The translations under genes and the position numbers were made by a program. A DNA stretch of 64,000 nucleotides from JAENVU01 sp963756815 (GTDB taxonomy: Bacteria; Actinomycetota; Acidimicrobiia; IMCC26256; JAENVU01), in NCBI GenBank assembly GCA_963756815.1, contig CAVWPR010000046.1, positions 1 through 64,000 of the forward strand. The letters run 5' to 3'. A model generated the notes under the pieces. The model was not told the origin of the DNA and ran no database searches. It was given only the letters and a program-made list of their open reading frames with translations. Every line of letters starts with the position of its first letter. Position 1 is the first letter of the stretch. Below, piece by piece: positions 18,592 to 29,068 of this stretch.

Positions 18592-19618
18592 ATGCAGATG
18601 CTTCGTCGTCACCGGTCCAAGGCAATGATCCTCGTCGCGACGGTCGCCATCGGCGTCGGGAGCGCGCTGGTCGCGAACGCGTCGGTCCCCGAGCGGACCG
18701 TCGTGGTCGGCGCGGGCGTCGGACGCCTGCACTGCGCCGGGTCGCGGCTCACGTTCTCGGCCGCGACACCGGGCGCGGTCGACCGTCGGTTCCGGTGCGC
18801 GCCCCTCGCGCCGGTCACCACGACGAGCACGGCGGCGCGCACCGGCACCACGTCGAGCACGAGCTCCACGACGAGCACGACCACGCGGCCGGTCCCGCCG
18901 ACCGACCCGGGCCTGCCGCTGTTCTCGAGCACGTTCGACGGGACCGACGGGCTGGTGACGAACGAGTACGCGTACTGGAACCCGGACGCCCAGGACGCGC
19001 GGGTGTCGCCGGACTGGGAGCTCACGAGCGGCTCGCTCTTCAATCGGAACCAGGAGGGTTGGACGGGGCGCGCCGGACACCGTCGAGCCGAACGCGACGT
19101 CGTCGAACGGTACGGACTCGGGCGTCTTCCGGCTCACGACCCGGCGCCACGACTTCGGCGACGTGGCGGTGTCGTTCGACCTCACGAACGAGCGGCTCGG
19201 CTTCACGGTGGACACGCCGCCGGTCGCGTGGGACGGCGTGCACATCTTCCTGCGCTACCAGAACGAGAAGCACCTGTACTACGCGTCGGTGAACCGGCGT
19301 GACGGCACCGTCGTGATCAAGAAGAAGTGTGTCGGCGGAACCGACAACGGCGGGACGTACTACGAGCTGAGCGACGGCGGCGACCCCTACGTCGCCGGGC
19401 ACCCGATCCCGTTCGGCACGCGCCAGCACGTCGGGGCGACCGTCCGGAACAACGCCGACGGATCGGTGACGCTGACCCTGCTCCGCGAGGGCGTCGTGCT
19501 GGCACGGGCGACCGACCGCGGCATCGGCTGCGCGCCGATCGTGGCCCCCGGCAAGGTCGGCATCCGGGGCGACAACGATGCCTTCTCGGTGGACGACTTC
19601 ACCGTCGCCGGCCTCTAA
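18592..19618 (+). pseudogene. Secreted jelly-roll (LamG/DUF1080-like) protein, one frameshift
   Basis: Exported protein of about 341 residues after repair. A basic start and hydrophobic helix (MILVATVAIGVGSALVANAS) give a signal peptide, followed by a Thr/Ser-rich linker (residues about 85-115) and a concanavalin-like jelly roll (LFSSTFDGTDGL, VAVSFDLTNERLGF, GVHIFLRYQNEKHLYYASV, GKVGIRGDNDAFSVDDF). Such domains bind glycans. One indel near 19075 splits it. It is a clear paralogue of the convergent gene at 19615-20510, and their stops overlap. Start: ATG 18592 (18598 possible). Confidence 0.7.
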
Positions 19619-20510
19619 CGCCGCCGCTGCACGACGAAGTCCGTGAGCCGGAAGCGGCAGTTGTCGCCACGGAGCCCGACCCGGCCCGCAGCGAGGATCG
19701 GCGGACCCTCCTGGCCGTGGTCGATCGTGTGCAGCAGCGACCGGGCGCCGGACGTGAGATCGATCCGCACCGATCCGTCGGCCGCGGTCGCGATCGCGAC
19801 GCGGTAGGGGACCCAGGCGCGGTACCGCACCGGCGCGGCGGCCTGCGCCAGCGTCTCGTAGTGGCCGCCGTTCGCGGTGCCGCCGGGCAGCTTCTTCTTG
19901 ACCGCGACCGTGTCGTCACGGCGGTTGACGGACACGACGTAGAGCTCCTCCTCGCTCTGGTAGCGCAGGAAGACGTGCACGCCGTCGAACGCGACGGCGG
20001 GCGTGCGCTCGGTCGACGTCAGGCCGTCGTTGCGGAGCGAGAACGAGACCGTGCCGTCGGTCATCGGGTGGTCGTGCACGGCGCGGAAGACGGCGGACCC
20101 GGTGGCGTGGCGCGAGCCGGGCGTCCGGAGCGCGGTCGTCGGGCTCGCCCGCGCCGAGCTCGTCGCCCCATCGGAAGAGCGAACCGCTCGTCACGTCCCA
20201 TGTCGGGGAGTGCACCGCGTGGGGATCGCGCGGATTGAAGTGCGCGAACTCGTTCGAGACGAGGACCCGCTGCGGCGAGGCGTCGCCGCCGAACCAGCCG
20301 AGCCGGGCGGCCAGCCGCGCCGAACGTGAGGAACAGGGCCGCGCCGCCGACGACGACGATCATGTGCCGCGGCCGCCTTCGGGTCCGCCGGGCCGAGCGG
20401 GCGGACGGGAGGAGCGTCGGCGGACGACCGTCGCGCGGCGACGCCGACGGCCCGGCCGCCGCGTCCGGCACCGGGTGCGCCGGGAGCGGGCGGGCGACCG
20501 TGTCACGCAC
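19615..20510 (-). pseudogene. Membrane-anchored jelly-roll (LamG/DUF1080-like) protein, paralogue of 18592-19618, frameshifted
   Basis: About 298 residues after repair. It starts with GTG 20510, overlapping the deacetylase stop, has a proline/arginine-rich cytoplasmic start and one membrane helix (IVVVGGAALFLTFGAAG), then the jelly-roll domain: GVHVFLRYQSEEELYVVSV, RDDTVAVKKKLPGG, GRVGLRGDNCRFRLTDF. These align closely with the convergent paralogue (VNRRD.TV..KKK, GGT.NGG.YE). Breaks are near 20310 and 20110. It is probably a glycan-binding partner of the deacetylase upstream in the operon. Confidence 0.7.
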
Positions 20511-21984
20511 CGGCGGCGGTCGGGGGCGTCGGGCCCGACAGGTCCAGCTGCCCGTAGTGGATCGTGGCGGGCCCGCGCAGCGCCGCGCCGAGCGTGATCC
20601 CGCCGGCCGTGATCGCCGGGTCGAGGCTCACGACGACCGGGACGCCGTCGACGGTCACGGTGGCGCGGTCACCGGCGAGCTCGATCACCAGTGATCGCGT
20701 GCGACCGGGCGCGCGGAGGGGGAGCGAGGCGAGCTCCTGCCACGGGCCCCGGCCCACCTGCTGGCGGATGCGGGTCACCGACGCGCCGACGAGCACCGCG
20801 ACCCGGCCCTGCTCGCCGTCGCGCACGGTGACCGAGGCGGTCGCGGTCGGCGTCACGCCGTCGATCCCGGTCGCGAGGCGGTAGTCGCGCCAGACGTCGG
20901 TGTTGCCGATCGGGCGGCACGTGGCGTAGCCGCCGGCGACGACCTCGACGCCGTCGCTGTCGACCGCGCACTGCCCGCCGGCGGCCGCCCAGCCGAGGCC
21001 GCGCACCCGGGCGAAGCCGACCGGTACGTCGGCGGCCAGACGAGCGAGCAGCGCGGGCGCCGTCACGCTGCCGCCGACCCGGACCCGCGGGAGCACCCAC
21101 CGGTCGGCGAGTGGCGTCACGACCGCATGTCCGGACGTCCCGTCGCCGAACGCCATCCGGTAGTGGCCGGCGACGATGAATCGGAGGTTCGCCGGGATGC
21201 GCGGGTCGTCGGTGGGCGTGTCGTCGGCCGCGAACGGGTAGGCGAACGCGATCGGGTGGACCGACAGCTGCTGTCGGAGTGCCTGGTCGGCTCGGTCGAA
21301 GTCCTGCTCGATCCGGTTGCGCCACTGTTCGAGGGTCTCGACGTGCCCGCCGGGCAGCACCCCGCGGTTGGTGAGGGCGGGCGCTTCACCGCCGTCGGGC
21401 ACCGGGATCGGGTGGTGCTGATCGGCGGTGTGCGCGCCGATCTCCCACCGTCCGCTGCGCCGCATCGCCCGCAGCTGGTCCCACGTGAGGTAGTAGGAGT
21501 TGTCCTTCGCGGCGACGCGGTCGGTGATCACGAACATCGCCGCCCGGAAGCCGTACCGCTCGAGGATGGGATCGGCGGTCGTCCAGGCCGAGCGCGCACC
21601 GTCGTCGAAGGTGATGAGGATCGGCCGGCGGGGCAACGCGACCGGCCGTCCCGACACGAGCGCGTCGACCTGCTCGAGCGACACGCTCCGGTAGCCGGCC
21701 GCGCGCAGCGCCGCGAGCTGCAGGGCGAAGGTGGCCGCGGTCGTCGTGTAGGGACCGCCCCGATCCGAGATGTCGTGGAAGTTGACGGCCGGGACCGCGT
21801 CCGCGTACGTCTCGGCGGCGAGCGGCCGGGCGAGCGTCTCCGCCCGGGACGCGTCGACGGCCGGCGGCGCGTGACGCGTCGGCCGGCCGATCATCTTCGT
21901 CTCGAGCATGAACGCGAAGGCCGCCAGCACGGTGCAGAGCACCATCGTGATGCCGAGACCGGCGCGGAGGCTACGCCGGACCAC
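20503..21984 (-). CDS. Polysaccharide deacetylase (NodB) with C-terminal jelly-roll domain
   Basis: Intact 493-residue membrane-anchored enzyme of carbohydrate esterase family 4, which removes N-acetyl groups from extracellular glycan. An N-terminal helix (LGITMVLCTVLAAFAFML) is followed by the NodB domain: VPAVNFHDIS, catalytic LITFDDG near residue 130, YGFRAAMFV, and the metal-binding histidines in IGAHTADQHH. The last 180 residues form a LamG-like domain (VTVDGVPVVVSLDPAITAGG, LGAALRGPATIHYGQLDL) like those of the two neighbouring genes. It starts with GTG 21984, overlapping the glycosyltransferase stop by 14 bp, so the pair is translationally coupled. Confidence 0.85.
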   Translation of the reverse strand: MVRRSLRAGLGITMVLCTVLAAFAFMLETKMIGRPTRHAPPAVDASRAETLARPLAAETYADAVPAVNFHDISDRGGPYTTTAATFALQLAALRAAGYRSVSLEQVDALVSGRPVALPRRPILITFDDGARSAWTTADPILERYGFRAAMFVITDRVAAKDNSYYLTWDQLRAMRRSGRWEIGAHTADQHHPIPVPDGGEAPALTNRGVLPGGHVETLEQWRNRIEQDFDRADQALRQQLSVHPIAFAYPFAADDTPTDDPRIPANLRFIVAGHYRMAFGDGTSGHAVVTPLADRWVLPRVRVGGSVTAPALLARLAADVPVGFARVRGLGWAAAGGQCAVDSDGVEVVAGGYATCRPIGNTDVWRDYRLATGIDGVTPTATASVTVRDGEQGRVAVLVGASVTRIRQQVGRGPWQELASLPLRAPGRTRSLVIELAGDRATVTVDGVPVVVSLDPAITAGGITLGAALRGPATIHYGQLDLSGPTPPTAAGA

Positions 21985-23719
21985 GGGTCCCCCACGCGCC
22001 GTCGCGGATGCGGAAGATCGCCCACACCAGCTGCATCGAGAACAAGAGGTAGAAGAACGTGCCGAGGCACGCGTAGAGCCACAGCCCGTCGCGGCGCAGG
22101 GCACGGTGGGCCAGGCTGTACGCCATCGCGATCAGGAAGATGCCGAGCGCGTAGACCGTCGGCGCGCGCAGCGCGCTCAGCGGCTCGAACAGCGCGTTGT
22201 GGATGAGCACGATGGGACTGAGGATCCCGGCCACCGTCGCGATGAGGATCGACGGGAAGGCGAGCGGGCGGGTGTGCCACGAGTGCGCCATCAGCATCGG
22301 GCCCTCTCGCGCCCACGACTTCTTCCAGCGGAGCTGCTGCTTGAAGAACTTGCGGTATCGATCGGGTGCGTCGGTCCACGCCTCGGCCGCCGAGTCGTAG
22401 CGGGTGGTCCACCCGGAGCGCAGCAGCATGTTGGTGAGCGCACGGTCGTCGCCGTAGGTGCACTCGACCCCGAGGAACCGCTGGTGCTCCCACCGCTCGA
22501 GCAGGGGGACCACCGCCGACCGCCGGTACGCGGCGAAGCAGCCCGAGCAGCAGGCGACCGCGCCGACCACCGACTCCGCCGCCTTCAGGATCTGGAACGA
22601 CAGGTAGTACCGGGCCGCCTGCATCCGGGTGAGCGCGTTGGTGTGGGCGTTGCGCACGTGGGTGATGCCGGAGACGGCTCCGACCCGGTCATCGCCGAAC
22701 GCCTGCACGAGCTGGCGGACGGCCTGCGGTGCCGGCACCGAGTCGGAGTCGATGAACACGAGGATCTCGGAGTCGGTGGCGCGCATCCCGGCCGCCATCG
22801 CCGCGCGTTTGCCCTGATTGCTCCCCAGGTCGATGCAGCGGACGGCGCCGGCGGGGTAGCGCGCGGCCGCGAGCTGCATCTGCTGCCAGGTGTCGTCACT
22901 CGATCCGTCGTTGATGCAGACGAGCTCGAGCTTCTCGATCGGGTACTCGAGCGCCATGCACGCGTCGATCGTCCGGGCGACGGCCTCCCCCTCGTTGTAG
23001 GCGGGGACGATGATCGCGACCGTCGGCTCGAGCCCCACCGGTCGGACGGGGCGGTAGAAGGCCGCGAGCGCGAAGCGCGAGATCACGTACGTGCTGATGA
23101 CGAGCGTGTAGATGCCGCCGGCGCTCGTCCAGGCCACGCCGGCCACCTTGAGGTAGATGTGCCAGACGAAGAGGCCCAGCAGGATCACGAGGCCGACCAG
23201 CGCGAGGCGTCCGACGAATCCCGGGCGCAGCTCGTCGGCGCCGGCGAGCACCGGCGGCGGCGTCACGGGGGGTGGCGGTGCCGCCGCGGGCGCGACGTGA
23301 CCGACCGGCCGGACCGAGGCCGGCGTCGTGATCAGCGCCGAGGTCGGCGTCGACGGTGGAAGCGTCTCGACGGTGGCGTACGGACGGGGGGCACGGTCAG
23401 GCGGTCGCGGCGTCGTCGGGACGATGCGGTTGCGCCAGATGGGCGCGACCGGAACCGAATCGGGCGGCGGGAGCCGGTCGTGACCGACGCCGTCGACGTG
23501 CGCGCGCGGGGACGCGGTCGGCCCGGCCGCAGGCGGCACGGGAGCCCGGGGCTCGGGCGTCGCCGCGGCCGCCGGCGTCGGGAGCGCGTCATCGGAGCCG
23601 GGCCCGTCGACGAGCCGGACGAAACGCGGCGGGTCAGGCGCCGGTGAGCCCGGCCGAGGCGGAGGTGCGGGTGTTGCCGGCGGCGTCGACCGCCACCGCC
23701 CAGACCGTGTGAGACCCAC
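21971..23719 (-). CDS. Processive family 2 glycosyltransferase, membrane-bound
   Basis: GT2 of the hyaluronan/chitin/PNAG synthase class: it polymerises a nucleotide sugar while extruding the chain through the membrane. Motifs: VAIIVPAYNEGE, INDGSSDDTW, FIDSDS (DxD), TYGDDRALTN and the processive QQLRWKKSW (QxxRW). Two N-terminal and at least three C-terminal helices flank the catalytic domain. The first 170 residues are a long Pro/Ala-rich cytoplasmic extension; the 23719 start overlaps the deacetylase 3' end by 86 bp, so a later start (for example GTG near 23539) is possible. It forms one operon with the two deacetylases. Confidence 0.85.
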   Translation of the reverse strand: MGLTRSGRWRSTPPATPAPPPRPGSPAPDPPRFVRLVDGPGSDDALPTPAAAATPEPRAPVPPAAGPTASPRAHVDGVGHDRLPPPDSVPVAPIWRNRIVPTTPRPPDRAPRPYATVETLPPSTPTSALITTPASVRPVGHVAPAAAPPPPVTPPPVLAGADELRPGFVGRLALVGLVILLGLFVWHIYLKVAGVAWTSAGGIYTLVISTYVISRFALAAFYRPVRPVGLEPTVAIIVPAYNEGEAVARTIDACMALEYPIEKLELVCINDGSSDDTWQQMQLAAARYPAGAVRCIDLGSNQGKRAAMAAGMRATDSEILVFIDSDSVPAPQAVRQLVQAFGDDRVGAVSGITHVRNAHTNALTRMQAARYYLSFQILKAAESVVGAVACCSGCFAAYRRSAVVPLLERWEHQRFLGVECTYGDDRALTNMLLRSGWTTRYDSAAEAWTDAPDRYRKFFKQQLRWKKSWAREGPMLMAHSWHTRPLAFPSILIATVAGILSPIVLIHNALFEPLSALRAPTVYALGIFLIAMAYSLAHRALRRDGLWLYACLGTFFYLLFSMQLVWAIFRIRDGAWGTRGPA

Positions 23720-26700
23720 GAGTGACCTTCCACGAGGAGGAGTAGGGCGAGCTGGTGTCGGTGGCGACGAGGGTGCCGTCGACGTAGAAGCGCACCGAGG
23801 CCATCCCGGAGCCGCCGGTGTCGGACGCGGTCGCCTTCAGCGAGGTGGACCGTGCCGGTGAGGACCCGCAGACCGTTCGTCGGCGCGGTGAGCGTCACCG
23901 TGGGGGCCGCGGTGTCGATGCGGACCGACTGCGACTTCGGCGACTCGACGTTGCCGGCCGCGTCGGTCGCCGAGTACCGCACCGTCGCGGTCGCGTTCAA
24001 CGTGAACGGACCGGTGTAGGTCGTGCCGGTCGTGCGGGGGTCGGCGCCGTTCGTCGTGTACTTGATCGACGCGATGCCCGAACCCGCGTCGGTGGCCGCG
24101 AGGCTCACCAGCGTGCCGGTCCTGTACCAACCGGTGGTGCACGTCGCGTTGTTGCACCTGATGGCGGTGGTCGGCGCGGTCGTGTCGATCACGATGTTGA
24201 CGGACTGCGGTGCCTCGGCGTTGCCCGCCGTGTCGATCGCCGAGAACCGCACGGTCCGCGTGGACGTCACGTTGAACGCCGTCGTGTACACGGTGCCGCT
24301 GGTGCGCGGGTCGGCGCCGTTGGTCGTGTACTTGATCTGGTTGACCCCCGAGCCGCCGGTGTTGTCGGTGGCGGCGAGCCGTACCTGCACCGACGACCGG
24401 TAGGCCGCCGCGCAGGCTGCGTTGTTGCAGGTGATGGTCGACGTCGGCGCGGTGGTGTCGGTCGGGGGTGGCGGCGGCGTGACCGTGCCGCCGATCACCT
24501 GCTGGGTCGTCCTCACGACGGTGCCCTGGGCGGAGCGGGCCTGCAGCCAGTCGAGGAAGGCCGACAGGTTCGTGGGCGTCACCGAGTACTGGTCGCAGTC
24601 GTTCGCACACACGTGGTGGAAGACCAGCTGCAGCCAGCCGCCGCCGTGCTGCTCGGCCCGGGTGACCTGGGCCTCGATGTCGGCGAGGGAGTGCGTGTCC
24701 TGGATGCTGTCGCCGGCCTTGGTGGCCCACTTGTCGGCGGGCGGGATGGTGTCGGCGTAGACGCAGCCGTCGCAGCCGGCGTACCAGAGGCCCCACGCCA
24801 TGCGGGCGGAGCTGTAGCCGCAGCCCTGGACGATGGACCGGGTCGTGGCGTTGTCGTAGCCCTCGCCGTACGGGTACGCGAAGTTCGTGACTGCGTACCC
24901 GCGGGCCAGGAGGTTCTGGCGGTCCTGGCAGATCTCGGTCTGCTGGTTCGCCGCGCTGAGGGTGGTGAGGTGCGGGTGGTGCAGCGTGTGGCCGGCGATC
25001 TCGTGGCCGTCGGCCGCGATGCCGTCGACCTGGGCCCACGTCATGTAGCCCGGACCGCCGACCTCACCGCTGTTGACGAAGAACGTGCCCTTCATGCCGC
25101 GTGCGTCGAGCATCGCGGGCACCTGGGCCTGGTCGGCCACCGAGTCGTCGAAGCCGAGCGTGACGACGGTGCTGATCGGCGCCGCGGTGATCGTGATCGT
25201 CTGGGAGTGGACCGCCTCTGCGTTGCCGGCGGCGTCGAACGCCCGGTACTTCACGACCGTGGTGCTGCTCACCGAGAACGGCGTCGAGTAGGCCGGGCTC
25301 GCCGCGGTCGGGTCGCTCCCGTCGGTGGTGGAGCGGATCGAGCTCACCCCGGAGCCGGCGTCGGTCGCCGAGAGGGCCACCTGGACGGCGGAGGAGTAGG
25401 CGGTCGCGGCGCAGGCGCCGCCGTTGCAGGTGATCGAGGAGGCGGGGGCGACCGTGTCGATCCGGACGGCCTGGGACCCGGGCGACTCGACGTTGCCCTG
25501 GACGTCGGTGGCCGAGTAGAGGACCGTGGCGGTGGCCGGGACGCGAGAACGGCGCGGTGTACGTGACGCCGCTCGTCCGCGGGTCGGACCCATCGGTCGT
25601 GTACGAGATGGCGGCGACGCCGGAGCCCGAGTCGGTCGCGGCGAGCGCCACCGTCACCGGGCCGCCGTACCAACCGGACGAGCAGGCGGCACCGTTGCAG
25701 GTGACGGAGCTCACCGGCGGCGTGGTGTCCTGTGTCGGGGAGCCGGAGTTCGTGACGTCGACGAGCACGCTTTGCGACGTGGTCACGTTGCCGGCGGTGT
25801 CGGTCGCCCGGGCCGCGACCGCCGCGGATCCGTCGGGGAACGTCTGGGAGTTCCAGGTGAAGTCGTACGGCGCCGACGTCACGGTGCCGCGGACGGTCCC
25901 GTTGACGAGGAAGTCGACCTTGGCGATGCCCGACGCGTCGGACGCGGTGGCCGAGAACGGCACGGCGGAGCCGCTCACGACCGCGCCGTCGGTCGGCTGG
26001 GTGAGCGTGACGCTCGGCGCGGTCTGGTCGCTGTCACCCAGCGACCAGTCGTCGGTGGTCATGCTGCCGACCGACCGCAGGGAGAGGCCGACCGAGATGC
26101 CCGTGGCGCCGGCGGGGAACGCGGGGGTCGTCCACGAGAGCTTCGTGTAGGTGCCCGTGGCCGCACCGGTCGTGGGGGACTGGGCCCAGAAGACCCAGCC
26201 GCCGGCGGTGGTGCGGTAGTAGGCGACGATGCGTACCGGCGCCGTCGCCTTGTACCAGGTGCTGATGTCGTAGGTGTGGCCGGTCGTGGCCGCCGGTGCG
26301 CACGCACCGAGGTCCTGCTTGCTGACGAGCTTGACGTCGCCGTCGGTGAACGCCGACATCGTGACCGACTCGGCCCACGACCCGGTGTGGGCGTCACTCG
26401 TGCGTGACCACGCCGTGGTGTTGGTGCCGAAGCCGCCGTGCTGCCAGCAGTCGGCGGTGCCGCTCGTCGACGCCTCGAGCGAGGGGTTGGTGAGCACGTT
26501 CGGGCCGGCGGCCGGCGGCGGCGGGGTCGGGCCCGACACCAGCGGCTGGACCGGTCCGCCGATCACCTGGTCGACCGTCTTGACGACGACCGTCCCGGCG
26601 CTGATGCGGCCCTGGAGCCAGTCCATGAACTGGTTCAGCAGCGTGGGGGAGATCGAGTTGACCGAGCAGCCGTCGCACACGTCGTGCATCAGGAACGGCA

Positions 26701-27391
26701 CCCACGCGCCGCCGTTGTTCTCGGCGTTCGTGACGACGCTGGTCAGGTTCGCGAGGGTCCAGTTGGACTTCACCGACGCCGGCGTCGCGATCGCGTACTT
26801 GTCCGCGGGCGGGATGGACTCGCCGGGTGCGCAGTTGGCGCAGCCCTCGAACGAGGGAAGGCCGCCCACGACGCGGGCGCTGTTGTAGCCGCACCCGGCG
26901 ACGATCGCCTCGGTGCTCGCGTTGAAGTCGCCGAACGGGTACGCGAAGTCGGTGATCCGCAGGCCCATGTTCGAGAGCGCGACGCGGTCGTCGCAGACCT
27001 GACGCTTCTGCTCGTCGACCCCGAGGGTCGGCAGGTCGGCGTGACTCACGGTGTGGCCGGCGATCTCGTTGCCTTCGGCCTGGATCGTCTGCAGCTGCGC
27101 GGTGGTCAGGTAGTCGGGCAGGTTCACCCGGCCGGAGTTGGCGTAGAAGGTCGCCTTCATGCCGTGCGCGGACAGCATGTCCTTGACCGGGTACTGGTTC
27201 GCGTGGCCGTCGTCGAAGGTGAGCGTGACGACGGTCGGGGCCGCCGCGTGGGCCGCTCCCGGCGCGAGGACGCCGGCCGCGGCGAGGGCCGACACGAGCG
27301 CGAGCATCGCGGCCAGCGCCGCGCGCACGACGCGAGGCCGGCGGCTCGACCGGGTCGGTGATCCCACTGCGGCGTGCGGGCTTCGGGGCAT
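23634..27391 (-). pseudogene. Secreted protein with two NodB deacetylase domains and chitobiase-type repeats, two frameshifts
   Basis: About 1250 residues. Signal peptide near 22-50 (ALAAMLALVSALAAAGVLAPGAAHA). First NodB domain: TLTFDDGHANQ, MKATFYANSG, IAGHTVSHADL, FAYPFGDF. A carbohydrate-binding-like domain and an Ig-like domain (TLTQPTDGAVVSGSAVPF) follow, then two chitobiase C-terminal-type repeats (CNGAAC ... SYTTDGSDPRTSG). Second NodB domain: TLGFDDSVADQ, MKGTFFVNSG, IAGHTLHHPHL, FAYPYGEGYD. Two more chitobiase-type repeats and a last Ig-like domain end the protein. Breaks near 25545 and 23850 are single indels. The second domain keeps the FDD motif and both HxxxH metal ligands, so both may be active. 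Confidence 0.8.
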
Positions 27392-27406
27392 CGAGGCGGG
27401 CCTTTC

Positions 27407-28828
27407 TCAGAGCGTGCCGACGCGAGGACCGGCGGCACGGCGGAAGGTGAGGTCGAGGACGAGAGGGCACTCCGCGAGCGCGGCCTCGGCGTCGGATCCG
27501 TGCACGGTGTGCAGGACGACGAGGTCGGCATGCGGCGAGATCCCGGCCGTGCTGTGCAGGACGTCGTCGCCGAGGCGGACCTCGGGGACGTGCGGGTCGA
27601 AGAACTCGACGTGCGCGCCGCGGGCGCGCAGGCCGGCGATGATCTCGAGCGCGGGTGAGCTGCGGACGTCGGGGACGCGCGGCTTGTAGGCGACCCCGGC
27701 GACGAGCACGCGGCTGCCGGCGACGGGCTTGCCCGCGTCGGCGAGCATCTCCGCCGCCCGCTGGACCGCCCGCGCCGGGCGGGCTGCGATGAGCGCCATC
27801 GCCCGCTCGATCAGCGGGGCCCCGACCCGGTGCGCCTTGAGCTGCCAGAGCAGGTAGTGCGGGTCCACCGGGATGCAGTGGCCCCCGACGCCGGGTCCGG
27901 GGAAGAACGGCATGAAGCCGTACGGCTTCGTGGCCGCGGCGTCGATGACCTCCATGACGTCGAGCTGCAGCGGGGTCGCGATGTCGGCGAGCTCGTTGGC
28001 GAGCGCGATGTTGACGGCGCGGAAGGTGTTCTCGTACAGCTTCGCGAGCTCGGCCGCCTCGGGCGTGCTGACCCGCTTGATCGAGGACGCGACCTCACCC
28101 ATGAGCTCGGCGGCGCGGTCCGTGCACTCGGGCGTGACGCCCCCGACGATGCGGGGGACGAGCTCCTGGCGGAAGCGCTGGTTGCCCGGGTCCACTCGCT
28201 CCGGGCTGAACGCGACGAAGACGTTGCGACCGACGGTGAGCCCTCGGGCCTCGAGGGGGCCGACGAGCAGGTCCCGGGTGCAGCCGACGTACGTGGTGGA
28301 CGTCAGCACGATGATCTGACCGGGTCGCGCGTTCAGGACCACGTGCTCGCAGGCCGACCGCAGCGGCTCGAGGTCGGGAACCTGGTGCTCGTCCACGGGC
28401 GTCGGAACGCAGATCAGCACGGCGTCGGCGTCGCCGAGTCCCGGCGCGAGCGGGTGCTCGACCAGCCGGAGGCGGTCGCGCGACTGCACCAGGCGGATGC
28501 GGTCGTCCTCGGCGAGGGCGGTGGTGGCGCCCGCGATGTGGCCGAGCCGGGTCGGCGACCGGTCGTAGCCGATGACGCGAGCCCGCCGTTCCATGAACGC
28601 GAGGGCGGTGGTGAACCCGACGTAGCCGAGCCCGATCACGGCAACACGCAGATCGCTCAGGTCGACGTTCGGGACCGGCGCCGCGTCGAGATCCCCGACG
28701 AGGTCGAGGACGACTCCGTCATCGAGCAGGTCCAGCGCGTCCACGCCGTCACGGATCCGTCGCGGCGCGCGCAACTCACCGAAGCCGCCGACCGTCACCT
28801 CGTCGATCGGTTCGAGTTGCTGCGTCAT
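27407..28828 (-). CDS. Nucleotide sugar dehydrogenase (UDP-GlcNAc 6-dehydrogenase type)
   Basis: Intact 473-residue NAD-dependent enzyme that oxidises C6 of a UDP-sugar to the uronic acid, supplying building blocks for surface polysaccharide. Rossmann motif IGLGYVGFTTAL follows a 58-residue N-terminal extension. CVPTPVDEHQVPDL and the catalytic cysteine in GGHCIPVDPHY (near residue 315) are diagnostic; VAYKPRVPDVRSSPAL marks the C-terminal domain. Sequence features fit the WbpA/WecC side of the family rather than UDP-glucose dehydrogenase proper. It is first in the minus-strand operon, ending 15 bp before the dual deacetylase. Confidence 0.87.
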   Translation of the reverse strand: MTQQLEPIDEVTVGGFGELRAPRRIRDGVDALDLLDDGVVLDLVGDLDAAPVPNVDLSDLRVAVIGLGYVGFTTALAFMERRARVIGYDRSPTRLGHIAGATTALAEDDRIRLVQSRDRLRLVEHPLAPGLGDADAVLICVPTPVDEHQVPDLEPLRSACEHVVLNARPGQIIVLTSTTYVGCTRDLLVGPLEARGLTVGRNVFVAFSPERVDPGNQRFRQELVPRIVGGVTPECTDRAAELMGEVASSIKRVSTPEAAELAKLYENTFRAVNIALANELADIATPLQLDVMEVIDAAATKPYGFMPFFPGPGVGGHCIPVDPHYLLWQLKAHRVGAPLIERAMALIAARPARAVQRAAEMLADAGKPVAGSRVLVAGVAYKPRVPDVRSSPALEIIAGLRARGAHVEFFDPHVPEVRLGDDVLHSTAGISPHADLVVLHTVHGSDAEAALAECPLVLDLTFRRAAGPRVGTL

Positions 28829-29068
28829 GGCAGCCGTACTTCCGTACGCGCCGGTCGAACCGTCGCGTCACGCCGATCACAGCCCATCGTCCTCGTCGCC
28901 CTTCGTGCAGCGTCGGATGTCCGATGACCTCCGACGGCGCGGCCCCCACCTGTCGATGAGAACAGAGCGACGAATCGCGGCGGTGATACGTCGGCGCGGC
29001 CGCGACCGGTTGCGCGTGGGTGAACAGTTGGTGCGCGCGTGACGTGCGTGGATGTCGACGCGGTGCGA

